Positions 1-6,056 of a stretch of 64,000 bases of DNA are shown here, piece after piece (positions within the stretch are counted from its first letter, which is position 1; the number at the start of each line of letters is the position of its first letter). A program made the position numbers and the translations under genes. Location: positions 372,001-436,000 of the forward strand of contig CAWBJO010000007.1 of the NCBI GenBank assembly GCA_963789175.1, read 5' to 3'. Source of the DNA: CAWBJO01 sp963789175. Its GTDB lineage: Bacteria > Pseudomonadota > Alphaproteobacteria > Rhizobiales > Aestuariivirgaceae. The notes below the pieces were generated by a model. The model was not told the DNA's origin, ran no database searches, and was given only the letters and a program-made list of their open reading frames with translations.

Positions 1-404
1 CGGGCTTCGGGAAGGCGGACGGCGGTGCCGGACTCGCCGTCCGGGTTCGTTAGCACGATCAGGTTCGAAAGCACGATCTCGCCGATTTCGAACTGCCCGT
101 CGGCCGGCGATGCGATCCCGGAAATCGTGAGGTTCTCGACCGATACGATCATGCCTGGGGGTGGTGACGTCGCGTCCTTGGGCTCGGTGGTGAGAGATCG
201 CAGCGTGATGGCGCCGTCTTCGGCGGTGCGATACTTGCGGTAGGAGGGTCGCGTTCCGAGCTGGACACCCAGGGCGTCGAGCAGGGCGGTCACCACCGCA
301 GTCTCCTTCTTCGCTGCCGAGGCCGGCGTGGGACCGAAGAGCAGAAGGCAGGTCAGCACGACCGCCGCCAACGCAGGACCGGAGAACCGGCAGAATCGAA
401 TCAT
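1..404 (-). CDS. Secreted hypothetical protein, carboxyl end outside window
   Basis: From an ATG at 404, 134 codons stay open leftward to the window edge, so the carboxyl end is missing. The first 30 residues form a clear signal peptide: MIRFCRF, a hydrophobic core around LAAVVLTCLLLFG, then PTPASA with a likely cut after ASA. The exported part begins KKETAVVTALLDALG and continues with short alternating strands such as MIVSVENLTISG and FEIGEIVLSNLIVL, which suggests beta-rich repeats. I do not recognise the family. It diverges from the L,D-transpeptidase gene that starts 207 nt away, so the two probably share a promoter region. Confidence 0.7.
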   Translation of the reverse strand, partial: MIRFCRFSGPALAAVVLTCLLLFGPTPASAAKKETAVVTALLDALGVQLGTRPSYRKYRTAEDGAITLRSLTTEPKDATSPPPGMIVSVENLTISGIASPADGQFEIGEIVLSNLIVLTNPDGESGTAVRLPEA

Positions 405-611
405 GGAGTGAACCGGACAGTCGATGGAATCATCTACGCAGCGCCGCCCAATGAGGCGACATTTGCACAGGCGATTCCCCTTGTCCATCGACCTCCACTG
501 TTGCCGAACTGCAACGTATCCCCAAATCATGGGCGGGTCCTTGAACCTTTAACCTCTTTGGATGACTCTGATTTCCAATGATGCAGCATCACATCAGCAT
601 GGACGTGTCTC

Positions 612-1298
612 ATGAGAAAAAGAGTTGGAGTTGCGATCGCCGGGCTCGCCGTTCTAGCGGGCGTGCTTACGGCGGACGTTTCCTGGGCGGCGACGGGGGA
701 GTCGAAGCAGCAGAATTTTTCGTCGAGCTTCGCCAAGCCGAAGCCGTCGACGACCGGGGTCTCACGCCGTAACGACTGCCAGGACATCTTCCGCTGCCTG
801 TTCGGCTCGGGCGGCAACCGCAAGACGAGCCCCTCATCCGGCCGGGCCTACCGCGAAGTGGTCGCGTTCGACCACTCCAAATACTCGCCGGGCTCGATCG
901 TCGTCAGGACGCCCGAGCGGGCATTATATTATGTGCTTCCGGAGGGCGAAGCGATCCGCTACCGGGTCGGCGTCGGCCGGGACGGGTTCCAGTGGTCCGG
1001 CGCTTCGCGCATCGTCGACAAACGCGAATGGCCGAGCTGGACGCCGCCGGCACGGATGATCGCCCGCGAGGCGGCCAAGGGCCACTTCATTCCAACCTTC
1101 ATGGAGGGCGGGCCGGGCAACCCGCTCGGAGCCCGGGCTCTCTACATCGGCGGCACGATCTTCCGCATCCACGGGACGAACGATGCCCGCACCATCGGCG
1201 GGGCCGTGTCGTCGGGCTGCATCCGCATGCTCAATGCCGACGTGATCGACCTCTACAACAGAGTGAAGGTCGGCTCGCAGGTGTACGTCTACCAGTGA
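612..1298 (+). CDS. L,D-transpeptidase (YkuD domain), exported
   Basis: A 228-residue protein that should make or edit 3-3 cross-links in peptidoglycan, or anchor proteins to it, in the periplasm. Residues 1-27 are a signal peptide (MRKRVGVAIAGLAVLAG to VSWA). The YkuD domain fills the carboxyl half. Its catalytic motif is visible as RIHGTNDARTIGGAVSSG followed by CIRM, giving the conserved His and the SxGC nucleophile. About 60 residues of low-complexity linker lie between signal and domain. It is a single-gene unit closed by a hairpin at 1327-1354. A second enzyme of the same family is at 63060-63689. Family assignment is firm; the substrate role is inferred. Confidence 0.92.
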   Translation: MRKRVGVAIAGLAVLAGVLTADVSWAATGESKQQNFSSSFAKPKPSTTGVSRRNDCQDIFRCLFGSGGNRKTSPSSGRAYREVVAFDHSKYSPGSIVVRTPERALYYVLPEGEAIRYRVGVGRDGFQWSGASRIVDKREWPSWTPPARMIAREAAKGHFIPTFMEGGPGNPLGARALYIGGTIFRIHGTNDARTIGGAVSSGCIRMLNADVIDLYNRVKVGSQVYVYQ

Positions 1299-1326
1299 TC
1301 AATCGCCAAGCTTGAGAGGCCACACG

Positions 1327-1360
1327 GGCCGCCGGCTCATTTGGGTCGGCGGCCTTTCCT
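1327..1360 (+). terminator. Rho-independent terminator after the L,D-transpeptidase gene
   Basis: Arms GGCCGCC (1327-1333) and GGCGGCC (1348-1354) pair perfectly and are followed on the plus strand by TTTCCTTTT. It lies 29 nt past the stop codon of the transpeptidase gene. Confidence 0.75.
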
Positions 1361-1443
1361 TTTCCGTGCGGCGTCTCGCAGCGACAGGCAACGGACGGAG
1401 CGGGTGCGAGTGATGACCTTCCACGCGACCCACAAACGCGAAG

Positions 1444-1473
1444 CGGCCCCGGTGGGGTTACCAGCCGGGGCCG
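1444..1473 (-). terminator. GC-rich hairpin downstream of the lysine-rich peptide gene
   Basis: Nine-base arms CGGCCCCGG (1444-1452) and CCGGGGCCG (1465-1473) pair perfectly around a 12-nt loop. The hairpin begins 24 nt after the stop codon of the minus-strand peptide gene. The tail on that strand (CTTCGCGTTTG) is only weakly T-rich, so the terminator call is tentative. Confidence 0.45.
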
Positions 1474-1497
1474 TCTCACGAAGATATATCGAAGAAG

Positions 1498-1563
1498 CTA
1501 CTTCTTCTTCTTCGAAGCCTTCTTGGCCTTCTTCGCCGACTTCTTAGCTTTCTTAGCAGCCAT
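1498..1563 (-). CDS. Lysine/alanine-rich 21-residue peptide, histone H1-like
   Basis: A complete ORF too short for normal gene finding: ATG at 1563, TAG at 1500-1498. The 21 residues comprise 12 Lys, 6 Ala, 2 Ser and the initiator Met, arranged as repeats of AKK and ending in KKKK. A good ribosome site (GAGGGAGAT) lies about 8 nt before the start. Such basic repeats resemble the carboxyl tails of bacterial histone H1-like proteins and would bind nucleic acid by charge. That role is inferred from composition only. The strong ribosome site, clean repeats and following hairpin argue for a real gene. Chance is the alternative, since a short all-Lys/Ala frame can arise from a GAA/AAG-rich tract. 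Confidence 0.6.
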   Translation of the reverse strand: MAAKKAKKSAKKAKKASKKKK

Positions 1564-2030
1564 GGGTAGGATCTCCCTCTGTAGCCCCATTGGTACGGTT
1601 CAGTTTACTTACGAGACGGTGCCGAGCTGCATCAGCAATGGACACTCACGCGACTCAACAGCCGTCCTGCGTGCTCTTTTGGACCGGTTTGGGTGATTCG
1701 GCAATATGCCGGCGGCCTGATCAGTCTATCGGCAGATTCCCAGAGACGAACAGGCGGGAGTCGAGGCCACCGGAATTTTCTCAGCGCACGGATCAGTCCG
1801 CAACATAAACCCTTTAAAACCGCTGCTTTCTTCAAAACAGGCATCCCGATTTTTATCCGTATACGGATGGAAACGGTTTTTCGCCCCGAGGAAGGTCAAA
1901 AAAGTTGTTCACAGTTTTTTTGGCCGATGACGTCGAGACGACGACGAACGAGGCGGATGCAGGTCGAAACGCGACGCCGAGGCGCGAACGATTCGAAGGC
2001 GCGACGAGCCAGAAAAGGACTCATCGGACC
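1564..2030. other. Intergenic, no gene seen
   Basis: No ORF with a ribosome site or a protein-like composition is visible here. It holds the upstream region of the lysine-rich peptide gene and the 3' flank of the oxidoreductase gene. A perfect 14-bp palindrome, ATCCGTATACGGAT, is at 1855-1868 in a T/A-rich setting and could be a regulator site. Nothing else stands out. Confidence 0.5.
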
Positions 2031-3035
2031 TCATCGCACGGCTTCGAAGCGTCCGCTCTTCGCCGCTCTGAACAACGCATCGATGATCTTCATGTTCCGC
2101 TCGGCGTCCTCGAGACGCTTCGGCGTCGGCTTCTCGCGGCTACGGACGAGCTTCGAATAGTACTCGGCCTGCAGCTCGTACTGGTCGGCGGTCGGGATCG
2201 TGAAGCGCTTGGCATCGAGGCCGGCGGTGCTCGATCCATCGTGCATCAGATAGATGCAGGGCTCGTCTTGCGGCTGGTTGAAGGGGATGGTGATCTCGAT
2301 GCGGCCCTTGGTGCCGAAAATGTGGACGCGCTGGTGATAGACGCTCTGGGTGGAGACGGAAAAGTTGGCGAAGCGGCCCTTGCCGAAATCCATGAGCCCG
2401 GAATAGAGCCGGTCGGTCTTGAACTTCGGATCGCGGTCGAGGAGGCCTGCCACCCGCAGCGGATCGGCTTCGAGGAACCAGCGCGCCGCGACGATGGCGT
2501 AGCAGCCGATGTCGTAGATGGCGCCACCGCCCTTGGCGGCGATATTGCGGATGTTCTTGGGATCGGTGTTGGTATAGGCGAAGGCGATGTGGATGTGGGT
2601 GACGCGGCCGATCTCGCCGCGCCGAACGCGCTCGCGGGTCTCCAGCCATTGCGGGTGGAAGCGGACCATGAAGGCTTCGGCGATGTGGACCTTGCGGGCC
2701 AGAGGCTTCAGCTTCCTGATCTCGGCCGCGTTCATGGCCATCGGCTTCTCGCACAGGACGTGCTTCCCGGCCTTGGCGGCCTTGGCGGTCCACTCGACAT
2801 GAAGGTCGTTGGGGAGAGGGTTGTAGATGATCTCGATCTCGGGGTCGGCGAGAAGCTCCTCGTAGGATCCATAGGAGCGCGCGAAGCCGTTCGCCTTGGC
2901 GAATTCGGCCGCCCGCCTGGCGTTGCGCGAGGCGACGGCGGTCAGGGCAACGAGAGGCGTCTTCCGCAATCCGGGAAGAAACCGCTCCTGGGCAAAGGAC
3001 GACGTCGACAATACTCCCCAACGGACAGGCTTCAT
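2031..3035 (-). CDS. Gfo/Idh/MocA family NAD(P)-dependent oxidoreductase
   Basis: A 334-residue dehydrogenase of the glucose-fructose oxidoreductase / inositol dehydrogenase family, probably acting on a sugar or polyol in the cytoplasm. The start at 3035 is chosen because AAAGGAG sits 7 nt before it and the protein begins MKPVRWGVLSTSSFAQ, the nucleotide-binding fold. A longer frame reaches 3212, but its extra 59 residues are not protein-like. Other family marks are CEKPMAM (the EKP motif, residues ~95-100) and DIGCYAIVAARWF in the carboxyl domain. Length is typical. It appears to be transcribed alone. The substrate cannot be told from the sequence. Confidence 0.9.
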   Translation of the reverse strand: MKPVRWGVLSTSSFAQERFLPGLRKTPLVALTAVASRNARRAAEFAKANGFARSYGSYEELLADPEIEIIYNPLPNDLHVEWTAKAAKAGKHVLCEKPMAMNAAEIRKLKPLARKVHIAEAFMVRFHPQWLETRERVRRGEIGRVTHIHIAFAYTNTDPKNIRNIAAKGGGAIYDIGCYAIVAARWFLEADPLRVAGLLDRDPKFKTDRLYSGLMDFGKGRFANFSVSTQSVYHQRVHIFGTKGRIEITIPFNQPQDEPCIYLMHDGSSTAGLDAKRFTIPTADQYELQAEYYSKLVRSREKPTPKRLEDAERNMKIIDALFRAAKSGRFEAVR

Positions 3036-3473
3036 GGTCAAGGCTCCTTTCGATGCGGCGCGTATTATGCCGAACCGCGAGCGCAAGGGAATGGCCGGGG
3101 GAGGGACGGGCTTGCGCGGCCGGCGTGGAGAATTCAACAGCGCAGCCGAAGCACTTTTAAAACAAAAGCGTGACCCGCGATCCAAGCACCCGGGGGATTC
3201 GTCGTCAGGCAAGGGTCACGCCATTCACGTCCAAGAGATCGGTCGATCTCAGACACGTGTAAGTGGGGCACGCGGGTATTGCGGAAGAACTTGCGGCTTT
3301 TAATACGGTCCAATCATGTTTGGACTACTACGAACTGATCGTGCCGGTATCGAGAACCGGATAGTGGACGAGAAATTTTTTTACAGAATGGATGCGATTT
3401 GCCGCCCGCATAGTCGCGCACGATCGTGGTTACACGCTGAGTAGGCGCACCTAGTGACTACAACAGCAGACGC
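3036..3473. other. Intergenic, no gene seen
   Basis: Holds the upstream region of the minus-strand oxidoreductase gene and the approach to the RNA promoter at 3474. The stretch 3290-3420 is clearly more AT-rich than its surroundings (for example GAAATTTTTTTACAG near 3371). Open frames here have no ribosome site and no recognisable product. Confidence 0.5.
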
Positions 3474-3501
3474 TTGACGCTCAGAGCGAATGAAGCTTAA
3501 G
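3474..3501 (+). promoter_or_regulatory. Sigma-70-type promoter of RNA element copy 1
   Basis: TTGACG at 3474-3479, a 16-nt spacer, and CTTAAG at 3496-3501. The same layout (TTGACG, 16 nt, TATAAG) precedes copy 2 at 55372-55399. In both copies the -10 box is followed at once by TTGCA and then a GGGG-rich helix, so transcription probably begins near 3508. Confidence 0.7.
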
Positions 3502-3507
3502 TTGCAA

Positions 3508-3705
3508 GTGGGGTCGTGCACGACCCTGGAGTGTGATAGCTCCTCACCCAGCGGCTAGGCATTAGCCGGTAAGATGCCAAACCGGTTCTCGCACCCTCGA
3601 GACCGGGGAGGCGCTGTCGCATGTCCAGGACGAAAGTCTAAAGGACAGCGCAGCCGACTGAGTGCGGCTTATCACCTCCCCGGTCACCAGCGTGCGTTGG
3701 TGACC
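3508..3705 (+). ncRNA. Structured RNA leader, copy 1 (unassigned family)
   Basis: About 200 nt between promoter and small ORF. A second copy at 55406-55599 shares most of its 3' half. Helices seen: a 5' hairpin GGGTCG/CGACCC (3511-3526); a closing helix CCGGGGAG (3603-3610) with CTCCCCGG (3676-3683); GCGCTGTC (3611-3618) with GACAGCGC (3644-3651), capped by GAC-GAAA-GTC (3629-3638); AGCCG (3652-3656) with CGGCT (3665-3669); and GGTCACCA (3682-3689) with TGGTGACC (3698-3705). Several pairs change in a compensatory way in copy 2. No T-run follows, so it is most likely the 5' leader of the gene at 3733. CCTCCC at 3675-3680 could also pair with that gene's ribosome site GGGAGG (3719-3724). A six-codon ORF (ATG at 3621) lies inside. 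I cannot match it to tmRNA, RNase P, SRP, 6S or a known riboswitch. Confidence 0.75.
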
Positions 3706-3732
3706 TCCACTCATGAAAGGGAGGCGACGCCC

Positions 3733-3993
3733 ATGGACTACCCGGATTTCCCGCCGAAGCATCCGCTGAGCGATGCGATCCATCTTGTGTACGAGGCCAC
3801 CATGATGGCGGTCAGGCACTACAACGAGCGTGAAGGCAAGCTCACGCAACAGGATGTGCATCTCTTCGAGCGTCTTCGCGAGACGGTGTGGATTCAGTAT
3901 TTCAACGTCGCGCAGGTTTTCAACGAAGCCCGCAGCGACTTCGCAAAGCAACTCGTGGTGCCGCCCGAGAGGCCAGCCGCTCCGAGGAACTAG
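3733..3993 (+). CDS. Small protein downstream of RNA element copy 1
   Basis: An 86-residue protein starting MDYPDFPPKHPLSDAIHLVY. The start is set by GGGAGG 8 nt upstream; a longer frame runs back through the RNA element and is not credible. There is no signal peptide or membrane segment. The core (residues ~13-65) looks helical and aligns with the 79-residue protein at 55742-55981: both have AI-x2-V-x2-A, a variable loop, then RL-x-ET-x-W-x2-YF. The tail is rich in Pro and Ala. I recognise no domain. Because each paralog follows the same RNA element, its expression is probably tied to that RNA. A regulatory or RNA-linked role is conjecture. Confidence 0.75.
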   Translation: MDYPDFPPKHPLSDAIHLVYEATMMAVRHYNEREGKLTQQDVHLFERLRETVWIQYFNVAQVFNEARSDFAKQLVVPPERPAAPRN

Positions 3994-4023
3994 CAATTAG
4001 CGGCTGGTCTATGCAAATATTCC

Positions 4024-4052
4024 TTGACAATATATTCCTAGACAGGTAGATC
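4024..4052 (+). promoter_or_regulatory. Strong sigma-70-like promoter in the 3994-4435 gap
   Basis: A perfect TTGACA at 4024-4029, a 17-nt spacer, and TAGATC at 4047-4052. It starts 31 nt after the stop codon of the small protein gene and no credible protein gene follows on this strand, so it probably drives a noncoding RNA. Confidence 0.55.
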
Positions 4053-4054
4053 GA

Positions 4055-4342
4055 CGCCGTCACCTTCCACATGGGAGGCGTTGTCCGGATAGCTGACGGC
4101 GTGGCGGGTGATCGGTGCCTCGGGCGGAGTCGTCTGTGCGAAGCAGGTGACGAAGACCGGGCGGCGTCTCCGGCCTGACCCTCCTAAGACGGAGCGTGCT
4201 CAGCACAGTCGGGTGCCGAGGTTGGGTTCATCTCAACCAAGGCTCCGGCGAGATCGCAGTAGGGCGATGCCGTGGCGAAACACCGGTGGAGCGCTCCTTC
4301 ACGGGGCATCCTGACTGCCACTGCCTGTCGACTTCGCGAAGT
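4055..4342 (+). ncRNA. Possible second noncoding RNA
   Basis: The stretch follows a good promoter and is rich in self-pairing segments: CGCCGTCA (4055-4062) with TGACGGCG (4094-4101), an inner GGTTGGGTTCATCTCAACC-type hairpin near 4222-4241, a broken ATGCC...GGCAT helix spanning 4268-4310, and the palindrome GACTTCGCGAAGTC at 4329-4342. Plus-strand frames of 68 and 259 codons cross it but have no ribosome site and cross into the antisense of the Cas2-like gene. There is no clear T-run terminator. Only one copy is in the window, so no covariation test is possible. The 3' end is a guess. Confidence 0.35.
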
Positions 4343-4435
4343 CCCCCGCGAGGTGGGCGCTCCACACTCCCTCTCCCCCGAGGCCTGAAGCCGGCGGGCG
4401 GTCGTCGCGTTTGCGCTCGATCGAAGAAGCCGGTG

Positions 4436-4726
4436 TCAGGCCGCCTTGTCGAACCAGTTGGTCTGGATGAGGTCCGCCGTCAGCCGGTCGATATTGTGCC
4501 AGGCCGCGAAATTGGTGGTGGCGTCCGCGACATAGACGGAATCCCCGATGCCGAGGGCCTGGACGATGACGTCCCGCACCTGGTCGGCGGAGAACTCGCT
4601 CTTGACGTACCAGAAGGTCGGCGTCACGCGTGCCCAGAGACCCAGCGTCTTGATGACCGCGGCAACCCGCTCCTGGCTCTGCTCCGGCGCCTTCAGACTG
4701 TAGGTGATGTGAAGATTTTGGGCCAT
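4436..4726 (-). CDS. Stand-alone Cas2-like / SinR-family protein
   Basis: A 96-residue protein starting MAQNLHITYSLKAPEQSQER; GGAGG lies 5 nt before the ATG. A longer frame to 4774 adds 16 unsupported residues. The order strand (HITYSL), helix (VAAVIKTLGLWARV), strand (TFWYVKSE), helix (SADQVRDVIVQAL), strand (DSVYVADAT), then AAW, fits a ferredoxin-like fold of the Cas2/VapD type. No cas1 gene and no CRISPR repeats are near, so it is not part of a CRISPR system here. Nuclease activity is unproven; many such proteins are uncharacterised. Its promoter (4818-4847) overlaps the duplicated nrdJ end. Confidence 0.7.
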   Translation of the reverse strand: MAQNLHITYSLKAPEQSQERVAAVIKTLGLWARVTPTFWYVKSEFSADQVRDVIVQALGIGDSVYVADATTNFAAWHNIDRLTADLIQTNWFDKAA

Positions 4727-4817
4727 CCCGGCCTCCATCCTGTGTGCCCCGCAATGTGCACGCTCACGACTCACCTGGCCATCGGCAGCCCGGGGGCTGC
4801 CAGCGACTCACCTCCCC

Positions 4818-4847
4818 ATTATATCAGCTACAACCTATCAGCTACAA
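4818..4847 (-). promoter_or_regulatory. Promoter of the Cas2-like gene, built on the repeat
   Basis: On the minus strand TTGTAG (4847-4842) and a perfect TATAAT (4823-4818) are 18 nt apart. The -35 box lies inside the copied 3' end of nrdJ, so the insertion event or its repeat may have shaped this promoter. Confidence 0.5.
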
Positions 4848-4849
4848 CC
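4822..4849. repeat. Tandem 14-bp duplication at the insertion edge
   Basis: TATCAGCTACAACC occurs twice head to tail (4822-4835 and 4836-4849). The second unit runs into the 24-bp direct repeat that matches the end of nrdJ. This looks like a footprint of a second recombination or slippage at the same site. Confidence 0.7.
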
Positions 4850-4861
4850 GCTCGTGGAACC
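4838..4861. repeat. Direct repeat, left copy (attachment-site candidate)
   Basis: Twenty-four bases identical to 6860-6883, which encodes the last seven codons and stop of nrdJ (GSTSGCS). The flanks differ on both sides. Integrating elements often use the 3' end of a conserved gene and rebuild it on insertion, leaving exactly this pattern. Confidence 0.75.
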
Positions 4862-4876
4862 CAGTTTTTGTTGTCA

Positions 4877-5728
4877 TTAGGACCTTGCATTCTCTGTACC
4901 GCAGGCCTTGCAGATCAATTGGCTCCCGTCTGGCACCAATGCCCTCTCAGTGCACCGTACGCAGGATTGCGGTAGGCAGCCGGGCCAAGTGTTCGATGGT
5001 GCGGCGACACTGTCGCTCCTGTTGCCCGCAGTATTAGCAGCTGTTGACGGAAAATCCTTTCCACTACTTGAAACATCTAGCCGGCTTCTAACTCGATATC
5101 CTCTTCTTTCACTTTCTTTCAAAAAGTCGATCACTACTGCGGGGAGCGGTTTTTCCTGATGAGTTTTGGGTTCAGCAAAACGAATTCTGATCAAACCTCA
5201 CAGACGCTGCCTGCTGTGATAGCCCAAATTTTGCGGTTAGCTCCTCGCACGATGTAACGTTCTGTCCCAAATGGGATGGCGCCAAGAAGTATCCAGCAAA
5301 CTTTTTCGCTTCACCTTCTTCGTGCTTTACTTCACCATCTTGGGCCATGCTAACAGTGGGCGATCGAAGACGTATGCCCTTATGGCCAAGGACAAGGTGG
5401 CCGATTTCGTGGGCCAGAGCATTCGCGAACGTGGATGCTTGTTCAATGCAGCCAAGTAAATCCTTTCTTGCACAAAAATTCGCCTAGTCTTGCAGTCCGT
5501 GTAGGCTTCAATTCTTCTTGGATGGACTTTACTTTCCACCACAAGTTCGAATCCCGCCATGTAGACTGACAGTCTCTTAAAAACGATGGCCATGTCGACG
5601 TAGACCATCTCGCTGATTGACAGTCGATCACGCAGCTGGAGCGCAAGGGACTCGAATTTGGGCATCACTCCGAGACATGACATATCTCCAATCTGGAAGT
5701 GGAGCCGTATCTCAGGCTCCACCACCAC
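4877..5728 (-). pseudogene. ImmA/IrrE-type zinc metallopeptidase, frameshifted
   Basis: Three pieces in different frames join into one protein. Piece 1 (from about 5728 or the ATG at 5668): KFESLALQLRDRLSISEM to RRIFVQER. Piece 2: ANALAHEIGHLVLGH, which holds the HExxH zinc motif, then EGEAKKFAGYFLAPS, with the third ligand Glu, typical of ImmA/IrrE. Piece 3: EKPLPAVVIDFLKESERRGY and a Cys4 zinc ribbon (CVRC ... CKAC). The first break is near the short A/T runs at 5458-5466 (one base missing) and the second at AAAA 5177-5180 (one base extra). Family members cut repressors in mobile elements and stress responses. It is inactive as written, unless the breaks are sequence errors. The true start is unclear. 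Confidence 0.7.
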
Positions 5729-5732
5729 AACA

Positions 5733-5878
5733 CTACTTGCGCCTTGTGTTTCCCTTGTCTGACGTTTGTGTCAGCGCCGATGCTGCAACTCTTCGCGTCG
5801 GGGATGGAGTTTTGGATCGCGAAGCAGCTTCGAAGCTATTGAGGCAATTGGTTTTGAAGTCCGTTCATTCTTAGGCAT
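5733..5878 (-). pseudogene. Small conserved protein (48 residues if intact), one-base deletion
   Basis: ATG at 5878 gives MPKNERTSKPIASIASKLLR-DPK. The frame then slips, and SPTRRVAASALTQTSDKGN followed by TRRK and TAG (5735-5733) follows in another frame. Adding one base to the TTTT run at 5810-5813 restores a 48-residue protein. I have the impression that this type of short protein, with an NERTS start and an AASALTQ segment, is common in proteobacteria beside mobile or toxin-antitoxin genes, but I cannot name it. It lies directly upstream of the ImmA-like remnant, in the same direction, so the two probably formed one transcript. Confidence 0.55.
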
Positions 5879-6016
5879 GAGTATGAGCCTTCTGTTACTA
5901 AGCTAAGTATCCGCTCGACTCTGAAATCCGACTCCGCCTAAGGTTCTCATGTTCAGTGAGGAGGCAAAATCAGCTTCTTCATCGCCCGCAGTTTCTCAGC
6001 GACTTGCCGGGTAACG

Positions 6017-6040
6017 GCGCCGGAACGAAAGTTCCGGCGC
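6017..6040 (+). terminator. GAAA-loop hairpin after the 236-residue gene
   Basis: Arms GCGCCGGAAC (6017-6026) and GTTCCGGCGC (6031-6040) close a GAAA loop. TAGTTTTAGG follows on the plus strand, and on the minus strand the hairpin lies just past the stop codon at 6057. It may serve either strand, more likely plus by the T-run. Confidence 0.4.
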
Positions 6041-6056
6041 TAGTTTTAGGAGATAG

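Noticed and set aside
2896..3303. A 135-codon plus-strand frame before RNA copy 1
   Set aside because: It starts inside the antisense of the oxidoreductase gene, has no ribosome site and an unlikely composition.
3574..3732. A protein frame reading through RNA copy 1 (DRGGAVACPGRKSKG...) that is similar in copy 2
   Set aside because: Similarity follows from RNA conservation. Several of the codon differences change the amino acid, while the base changes preserve helices; neither frame has a good start.
4289..4302. A 14-nt exact match with 55653-55666 (GAGCGCTCCTTCAC)
   Set aside because: Exact matches of 14 nt are expected by chance several times in 64 kb, and the flanks do not align.
3508..4342. 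tmRNA, RNase P, SRP or 6S RNA in the gene-poor zone
   Set aside because: No tag frame, no GAGGAAAGTCC segment, no GGTCAGG/GGAAGGAAGCA SRP loop and no convincing 6S bubble could be seen. 6S is the least firmly excluded.
4436..4726. A CRISPR locus near the Cas2-like gene
   Set aside because: No direct repeats with regular spacers and no cas1-like gene in the window.
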